Source of the DNA: Planctomycetota bacterium
GTDB lineage: Bacteria; Planctomycetota; JAPUJT01
DNA length: 35,739 bases
Direction of reading: 5' to 3'
Assembly (NCBI GenBank): GCA_027296055.1
Contig: JAPUJT010000072.1
Coordinates: forward strand, 1-35,739
Shown: positions 31,015-35,739 of the stretch, piece by piece
Layout of the letters: every line of letters begins with the position of its first letter
Position numbering within the stretch: position 1 is the stretch's first letter
Program-made: the position numbers and the translations under genes
The notes under the pieces: generated by a model
Databases searched by the model: none
Told to the model about the DNA's origin: nothing
Seen by the model: the letters and a program-made list of their open reading frames with translations, nothing else

Positions 31015-32388
31015 TCATCGTTCCTCCCCTCGCTGCTTGAGAGGCAAATCGACCTCATAGCGATCTTTGTAAAGGCAGATAACCTTGCTTCGGTTGATCT
31101 GCGTGACTGTCAGTTCGGCGATCTGATAAATCGTAGAGCCGATGCCGTACTTCCGTTGCCTCGGCACCCACCCTGCGAGCGGCGGATCCATCTCCGCCGT
31201 CTCCGAGCCATTCCAGATGATGGCTATCCTCTTGTCCGGGTCTTGCTCGCCGGAACGAGGTTCCTCTATGACAATGCCCCTGACCTCCAGCCGCAAGGAC
31301 TCGATCTCCGACATGACGAGGGCGCGTTCCTGGAACTCCTCGCCCTTGGATCGGATTACGTTCGAAGCGTCCGTGAAATCCTCGTCAACGTGGATCATCA
31401 GGTCGGTGAGAGGCAGGAGGAGTTTCGAGTGCTTCAGAAGGACGGCATCGAAGTCACGCGCTCCGAGCGACGCCCTCATGCTGGCCAAGATCTCATCGCC
31501 CTTGCCCACGAATCTCTCGATGAGCGTCGTCTTGACCCATGGCAACAACTCGCCCATCGATTCTTCGACCCGCTCGAGAGCGAGGCGGAATTCGGGTTGA
31601 TTGATCTTCGGACGGTAGGTTTGGATCCTCTCGGCGATTTCGGTGTACAGGTCGAGACCAGCGTCGGACTCCTCTCGAACGCTCGAATGCAGGAGGAGAC
31701 TCGCCGTTTTCCAATCCCGCTCCAGCTTTTGTACGAAGTTCCTCTGCTGCTGCCGGAGCCAGTGCTCTCGCCTTTCGTCGTCTTCGAGGAGAACGAGATC
31801 ACGCGGGATATGGAACGGGTCCTGGGAGTCGGCGAAGATGGGCTCGTCGGCTCGATGGACCCACAGAAGGTCCCGGATGAAACCGGGGCTGACGATCGAG
31901 GCGTTTCCTCCGAACTCGGGGATTCCATCCAGCTTCCCGAGGACGTTGTATCCCGTCCGGGCCGCTTCCAGGAGATAGCCCTTCGCCCTGGGAATATCGC
32001 GGTCACGGGAATCCGCCGAGGCGAACGTGCGAGCGAGCCAGAAGTAAGCAGCGGAGAACTCTTGATCCAGCTCCACCGCCGTCTCGAACTCCTTACGCGC
32101 CCGCTCGGTCCTGGGGGGAGTTTCCGAATAGAGGCAAACTCCGTACTGAAAATGAAATTCGGGATCATCGCGGTACTTCTCGGTCCGAAGGATCCGTTCC
32201 AGGCCTTCTCTGGCTTCCCGGTACCTCTTCGCCCCGAAAAGGCGATTCGTGCGGGAGAGGGTGGTCCGGGACACCTCTTCTCCGGGTCTGCGTTGACTCT
32301 GCGAGCGGGCCTGCGCGTGCGCCGCCGGAGCGGCAAAGGCAATCGCAAGCAGGACGTTGGCCGACATGATTCGGAATAGAATATTCAT
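31015..32388 (-). CDS. Secreted TPR protein with PilP/GspC-like C-terminal domain (copy 2)
   Basis: 457 residues from the ATG at 32388; AAGGAG lies eight bases upstream. A signal peptide (ANVLLAIAFAAPAAHA) is followed by TPR-like helices (YREAREGLERILRTEKY, RARKEFETAVELDQEFSAAY) and a long helical middle. The last 90 residues form a beta-rich domain ending KVICLYKDRYEVDLPLKQRG, with KYGIGSTIYQIAELTV before it. This end is almost the same as in the neighbouring copy 1 (32527-33915), so the two are paralogues. The pattern (AIIWNG, start of a barrel, closing strand with E-x-D-L) resembles the PilP and GspC periplasmic domain. The gene sits where pilP normally lies, between pilO and pilQ. A role linking PilNO to PilQ is inferred. 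Confidence 0.75.
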   Translation of the reverse strand: MNILFRIMSANVLLAIAFAAPAAHAQARSQSQRRPGEEVSRTTLSRTNRLFGAKRYREAREGLERILRTEKYRDDPEFHFQYGVCLYSETPPRTERARKEFETAVELDQEFSAAYFWLARTFASADSRDRDIPRAKGYLLEAARTGYNVLGKLDGIPEFGGNASIVSPGFIRDLLWVHRADEPIFADSQDPFHIPRDLVLLEDDERREHWLRQQQRNFVQKLERDWKTASLLLHSSVREESDAGLDLYTEIAERIQTYRPKINQPEFRLALERVEESMGELLPWVKTTLIERFVGKGDEILASMRASLGARDFDAVLLKHSKLLLPLTDLMIHVDEDFTDASNVIRSKGEEFQERALVMSEIESLRLEVRGIVIEEPRSGEQDPDKRIAIIWNGSETAEMDPPLAGWVPRQRKYGIGSTIYQIAELTVTQINRSKVICLYKDRYEVDLPLKQRGEER

Positions 32389-32488
32389 CAAAACAACTCC
32401 TTGGCTTTTCATGTCGGAGATCAAATTGAGAACCGACGGCGCGACCGCTGCCCACCCCACTTGATCCAGAGGCGATTCTACCAAGGGA

Positions 32489-32509
32489 CCTGGAAAGGAT
32501 GCTTCCAGG
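32489..32509. other. Hairpin between the two TPR genes
   Basis: CCTGGAA (32489-32495) pairs perfectly with TTCCAGG (32503-32509) around a seven-base loop, 18 bases after the copy 1 stop on the minus transcript. There is no T run. The remaining 100 bases of the gap hold the copy 2 ribosome binding site and no clear promoter. Confidence 0.45.
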
Positions 32510-32526
32510 CAACGGCCCGCAGGCGA

Positions 32527-33915
32527 CTATTCCTCGTCCAGCTCGCCACGTTTCTTGAGATCCAGATCGATCTCGTAGCGATCCTTGTAGAGGCAAATCA
32601 CCTTGGTCCTTTCGATCTCCTGGATTTTGAGCTCAGCGATCTGAATGATCGTCGATCCGATATAGTACTTCCTTTGCTTGGGGGCCCACGAGAGGGGAAC
32701 CGGGTCTTCCGTCCCCTTGTACTCCTCGGTCTTGTTGAGGATGATCGTCGACCTCTTGCGCTTTCCAGTGTCCTTCCCGAACTCGTCCATTTCCTCCAAC
32801 CCATCAGCGATGACGATGCCGACCACCTCGAGTTGCAGGGCCTGGATCTCCTTACCGACCTGGGCTTCCTCATGGAGGGTCGAGCCCTTGCCGAGAATCT
32901 CCTGGGCCACATCGGTGAAGTCCTCGTCCGTGGCAATCATCGAGTTCGTCAGAGGATAGAGCTCATTGTTGAACAGGTCGATGACCGTATCGTATTCCTT
33001 GTTGTTCTTGTGGACCTCCATACGGGCAAGAATCTCCTTACCCTGCTTGATATAACGTTCCAGGATCTTGATCTTGATGATTCGCTTCTTCTCTTCCATC
33101 TGTTTCTGGATCTGCGCCAATCGTTTGCGAAACTCGGGGCGCGTGATCATTTCCCCGGACTTCTCGATCGCGTCTACGAGCTCCTGGTACTTCTCGAGCC
33201 CGATTTCGATCTGCTCGGGGTCCGCCATATCGATCAGGCGGGCCGCCTCTCTCCAAAGTTCCTCCAGGCGCCGGATGAACACGTCCTGAGCCTGGAAGTT
33301 CCAGACCCCCCCACCCTCTACAGATTCCCGCGGATTCAGCAGTTCCCTCGGGATGATGAACGGATCGGTTCGGTCCAGATTCTCGAACTTGAAACGCGTC
33401 TGGGCCTCCAGAAGCTTACGAACGAACGGCGCCCCTTGAAACTGATCGGCGGGAAATTCACTATTCTTGCTCGTTCGCCCCAGGACGTCGAATCCGTTGG
33501 TCATCGCCTCTTCGAGGTAGGACTTTGCCCTGGCGATGTCCTGCTGCTCCAAGGGTCCCCTGATCCAGCAACGGGCCAGGTGGAAGTAGGCCTCGGCGAA
33601 AGTTTGATCCACTTCGATGACCCTGTTCAGCAGCTCCTTTGCCTTATCGGTATTCCCCTGGGGCGCATCGAGCCAGCAGACCCCCATCATGAAGTTGTAC
33701 AACGGGAGGTCTCGGTATCTTTCGTCCTCCATGATCTTGAGCATCCCCGCCTTGGCATCCGGCCACTGTTCCTTCTCGAATTGACGACTCGTTTTCTTGA
33801 CGAAAGACGGAGGTACTTTCGCCCCGGATACGGCCCGCTGGGCATTCGCAGGGGCAGATGTCAGGACCACCCCGATGAGCAGAGCGGCCACCAGGATAAA
33901 TTTATTGGCCTTCAT
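32527..33915 (-). CDS. Secreted TPR protein with PilP/GspC-like C-terminal domain (copy 1)
   Basis: 462 residues from the ATG at 33915, with GAGGAAAG upstream. It has a signal peptide (FILVAALLIGVVLTSAPANA, cut before QR). TPR-like repeats include EKEQWPDAKAGMLKIMEDERY and KAKELLNRVIEVDQTFAEAYF; the central helical region is rich in Lys and Glu. The C-terminal beta domain (RSTIILNKTEEY, YYIGSTIIQIAELKI, KVICLYKDRYEIDLDLKKRG) is shared with copy 2. Overall the two copies align along their length, for example MGVCWLDAP with YGVCLYSETP. It follows pilO by 13 bases, so it is certainly in the pil operon. It probably acts in the periplasm with PilO and PilQ. Confidence 0.78.
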   Translation of the reverse strand: MKANKFILVAALLIGVVLTSAPANAQRAVSGAKVPPSFVKKTSRQFEKEQWPDAKAGMLKIMEDERYRDLPLYNFMMGVCWLDAPQGNTDKAKELLNRVIEVDQTFAEAYFHLARCWIRGPLEQQDIARAKSYLEEAMTNGFDVLGRTSKNSEFPADQFQGAPFVRKLLEAQTRFKFENLDRTDPFIIPRELLNPRESVEGGGVWNFQAQDVFIRRLEELWREAARLIDMADPEQIEIGLEKYQELVDAIEKSGEMITRPEFRKRLAQIQKQMEEKKRIIKIKILERYIKQGKEILARMEVHKNNKEYDTVIDLFNNELYPLTNSMIATDEDFTDVAQEILGKGSTLHEEAQVGKEIQALQLEVVGIVIADGLEEMDEFGKDTGKRKRSTIILNKTEEYKGTEDPVPLSWAPKQRKYYIGSTIIQIAELKIQEIERTKVICLYKDRYEIDLDLKKRGELDEE

Positions 33916-33928
33916 GGATACTCTTTCC

Positions 33929-34552
33929 TCAAGGGGTTGACTTCGGTTTCCCACCTGGAGGAGGTGAGGAAGGAACATCCGAATAGGTGAATGTGCTCAA
34001 AGTCATTTCCATATTGAGCTTTGTCAGATCCATCTCTCCTGGCTTCCCTTTGGTGGGACGCCCGCAGCGAAAGCTGTCGATTCTCAGGAATTTCTCCGTT
34101 CGCTCGAACAGGTTCATCAATCGAGCGATATCGAAGAAGTGACCCTTGGCTCTCAGCTTGAACTGATGCCGGACAAATGCCGGAGGCCGCTCCCCTTTCT
34201 TCCTCTTGCCCCTGCGAGGAATATGGTTCCAGGAATCGACCTCGATATTTGTCTCGTCCTGGTACTGACTCAGGATTTCGAAAAGAGCGTAGCTCTCCTC
34301 CACCCCGTCATCGGGAAGGATCTTGGCGAAGTCCTCGACGACTTCCTTGAGCTGGTCCTTGGCTTCCTGAAGGCCCTTGATCTTTGAAATCTTTTCCTCA
34401 TAGTCCTTGATTTCGACGTCCACCGTTTCCTTCTGGGCCTCGAGGTTACTGATCTCGCCGAAGGTCTTGAATATCCACACGTAGCCGATGGCGGCGGCGG
34501 CGACAAGGCCCACCACCAGTATCAAAGCCATCTTTTGTTTGTCCTTGCTCAT
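33929..34552 (-). CDS. pilO: Type IV pilus alignment protein PilO
   Basis: 207 residues. A short cytoplasmic tip and one transmembrane helix (ALILVVGLVAAAAIGYVWIF) lead to a coiled coil (GEISNLEAQKETVDVEIKDYEEK). A ferredoxin-like periplasmic domain follows (SYALFEILSQYQDETNIEVD, GHFFDIARLMNLFERTEKFLRID). PilO pairs with PilN in the inner-membrane alignment complex. AAAGGA precedes the ATG by eight bases. It follows pilN by 17 bases. The C-terminal tail is Pro/Ser-rich, unlike typical PilO. Confidence 0.92.
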   Translation of the reverse strand: MSKDKQKMALILVVGLVAAAAIGYVWIFKTFGEISNLEAQKETVDVEIKDYEEKISKIKGLQEAKDQLKEVVEDFAKILPDDGVEESYALFEILSQYQDETNIEVDSWNHIPRRGKRKKGERPPAFVRHQFKLRAKGHFFDIARLMNLFERTEKFLRIDSFRCGRPTKGKPGEMDLTKLNMEMTLSTFTYSDVPSSPPPGGKPKSTP

Positions 34553-34569
34553 GAACCGGTCCTTTCAGA

Positions 34570-35238
34570 CTACGGCTTTGCGTCTTTGTTTGGCTTCCGA
34601 AGATCTTGGCCTCGGGGAGCCAGATGCAGCTCGAAAGTGGACTGCACGTTCAGCTTCTGATCATCTACGAATTTCACCTTGTAGACGTCCTCGATGTCCC
34701 GCTTGTTCGCGGACGGCTGACTTACATCTCTGAAGATAGAGAAGAAGGAGCGATTGCTCCTGAGATTCTGATAAAAGGTGTTGACCGGGGCCGTAGACGT
34801 ACCCGAGAAAAAGCATTGGATCTTCAACTTTCCGAAGTCGCGCACGCCGCCGGGGCCGGCCTTCCTGGTCCCTTCCAGCAACTCCAGCTCATGAATCCAC
34901 ATGTCGTCCTGGAGGATCAGACCCGTCAGCTCGTCGAGCTTCTTGGCCCAGTTGATCTTGCTCTGAGCAATGTCCTTGATCGTGGTCATTCGCTTCTCTT
35001 CTTCGTCGATCTCCCGCACCAGTCTGGTGTGCACTTCCGCCTTTACCCTCAGGACCTCGGCATTCGCCTTGGCCGTATCCAGATTTGCCTGGGCGGAATC
35101 GGCGCTGAATTTGGTCAGCATGGCGGCCACGCCCACGCCGGCTACGGCCAGGATCACGATAATGAACGTGAGCAGAACGGACCAGCTGGCGCTGGGCGCC
35201 TCGCGGAACCGCTCCGGGAGGAGATTCACGCGAATCAT
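34570..35238 (-). CDS. pilN: Type IV pilus assembly protein PilN
   Basis: 222 residues. The cytoplasmic N-terminus MIRVNLLPERFRE is the conserved PilM-binding motif. A transmembrane helix (VLLTFIIVILAVAGVGVAAM), a coiled coil and a periplasmic ferredoxin-like domain follow. GAGAGGA precedes the ATG. The gene follows pilM but is separated from it by 165 bases carrying a strong stem-loop, whereas pilM and pilN are often nearly fused in other bacteria. It forms heterodimers with PilO. Confidence 0.94.
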   Translation of the reverse strand: MIRVNLLPERFREAPSASWSVLLTFIIVILAVAGVGVAAMLTKFSADSAQANLDTAKANAEVLRVKAEVHTRLVREIDEEEKRMTTIKDIAQSKINWAKKLDELTGLILQDDMWIHELELLEGTRKAGPGGVRDFGKLKIQCFFSGTSTAPVNTFYQNLRSNRSFFSIFRDVSQPSANKRDIEDVYKVKFVDDQKLNVQSTFELHLAPRGQDLRKPNKDAKP

Positions 35239-35340
35239 AGAGTCCTCTCCTCAAACCGAGTTGATGGGCGGCCTCTGCTCAGCGCAGAAGCCTGAACACC
35301 CTTCCTGAACCTCCGCTTTCGGGCTCTTCCCAAAAGAGAA

Positions 35341-35400
35341 AGAGCTCAGGGCCGAGGGCCTGATCTCATCCGGAGATCGGGGCCCTGGGCCGCAAGCTCT
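35341..35400 (-). terminator. Intrinsic terminator or attenuator between pilM and pilN
   Basis: A nested stem-loop only three bases from the pilM stop: AGAGCT (35341-35346) with AGCTCT (35395-35400), CAGGGCC (35347-35353) with GGCCCTG (35381-35387), and GATCTC (35362-35367) with GAGATC (35373-35378). On the minus strand it is followed by TTTCTCTTTT, a good T tract. It should stop part of the transcription before pilN. The 102 bases from here to pilN show no convincing promoter. Confidence 0.65.
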
Positions 35401-35403
35401 CCA

Positions 35404-35739
35404 TTACTTCTCTCGAATCCTCGATGCCAATCCCACCGCAATTGCCAACTGGGAGGCGTTCGTCTTCAACCCAGCCGTATCCACCTCGGCCCCTCCGATC
35501 GCGATGTCCTTGAGGGGATCCCAGAATTCGATCGCCCTCTCGAAGACACGCTGGAAAGATTTCTCGAGACCCGGCAGCCCCGCGCTTCCTCCCGAGACAA
35601 AGACCTGGTCCACCTCGCGATCAAACTGATTCTCGAAGAAGTCGAATGAAAGGTGGATCTCGTTGCCCAGGTCGTCGAGGACGGGGAGGACCGCCTCCTC
35701 GACCTCGGCGAGCTTGTCTCCTGGATTCGTCTTGAGGTT
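35404..35739 (-). CDS. pilM: Type IV pilus assembly protein PilM, C-terminal part only
   Basis: Open from the last base of the window, so the 5' part is missing; 111 residues are visible. PilM is an actin-like (FtsA-fold) cytoplasmic ATP-binding protein that docks PilN. The visible part has the late ATP-binding loop VFVSGGSAGLPGLEKSFQRV and the C-terminal pattern NASQLAIAVGLASRIREK, as in PilM ('A-x-G-L-A-x-R'). The start IHLSFDFFENQFDREVD is the helix before the nucleotide loop. The stop is followed by a strong terminator-like stem-loop. Confidence 0.88.
   Translation of the reverse strand, partial: NLKTNPGDKLAEVEEAVLPVLDDLGNEIHLSFDFFENQFDREVDQVFVSGGSAGLPGLEKSFQRVFERAIEFWDPLKDIAIGGAEVDTAGLKTNASQLAIAVGLASRIREK

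Noticed and set aside
29048..31060. A 670-codon plus-strand open frame opposite pilQ, and similar long frames opposite rng, mnmE and the Acs-like gene
   Set aside because: These mirror real genes in high-GC DNA: the translations are Arg/Asp/Gly/His-rich with no domain, and no ribosome binding site fits them. The minus-strand proteins are clearly recognised.

Overview
This is a GC-rich window with almost no mobile DNA. Nearly all genes lie on the minus strand, with two short plus-strand islands at about 7.9-10.3 kb and 14.5-15.9 kb. The host has an outer membrane: the window holds a type IV pilus secretin, several signal peptides and three lipoprotein signals. It carries no rRNA or phylogenetic marker that settles its identity. 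The short MnmE without the C-terminal Cys motif, the first gene's 'YGSLTVPL' domain and the many secreted TPR proteins recall Planctomycetota or a nearby uncultured phylum. That is a low-confidence guess. The window starts on a BamHI sequence and breaks a gene at each end, as a cloned insert would.

Layout. 1-543: 5' part of a secreted-protein gene, then a plus-strand promoter and terminator pair that may define a small RNA. 543-7825 (minus): periplasmic Xaa-Pro aminopeptidase, a repeat-rich coiled-coil protein, an Acs-family acyl-CoA synthetase, a lipoprotein and a FIST-domain sensor protein. 7930-10258 (plus): a small Lys-rich secreted protein and a 576-residue coiled-coil protein. 10199-14048 (minus): a double-receiver protein with a C-terminal membrane segment, a receiver-histidine kinase, a CheY-like regulator and a secreted protein. 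tRNA-Pro(CGG) lies at 14206-14282. 14519-15926 (plus): an RsbW-type ATPase overlapping an FHA domain-RsbW-type ATPase fusion. A 101-bp inverted-repeat element (15990-16090) separates this island from the next minus-strand block.

16111-25122 (minus) is one long probable operon with a good promoter in front of pilT: pilT, coaX, mnmE-like, pyrR, pyrB, pyrC, surE and a TPR/HELGH lipoprotein, with most genes overlapping or nearly touching. 25211-28595 (minus) is a ribosome/RNA operon from a consensus promoter: rng, rplU, rpmA, obgE. 28817-35739 (minus) is the type IV pilus assembly operon: pilM (partial), pilN, pilO, two paralogous TPR proteins in the usual pilP position, and pilQ. It ends at a strong hairpin, and further hairpins sit between its cistrons.

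The genes fall into three themes. One is type IV pilus biogenesis (PilMNOQ, PilT) with a probable non-standard PilP replacement. One is housekeeping (pyrimidine synthesis, CoA, ribosome, RNA processing). One is a phospho-signalling and coiled-coil neighbourhood (receivers, a kinase, RsbW-type ATPases, FHA, FIST) whose target is unknown. The most novel points are the tandem TPR/PilP-like proteins, the FHA-RsbW fusion, the in-phase antisense gene overlap at 10.2 kb, the candidate small RNA at 420-503 and the inverted-repeat element at 16 kb. I see no CRISPR array, phage, transposase gene or recognisable riboswitch.
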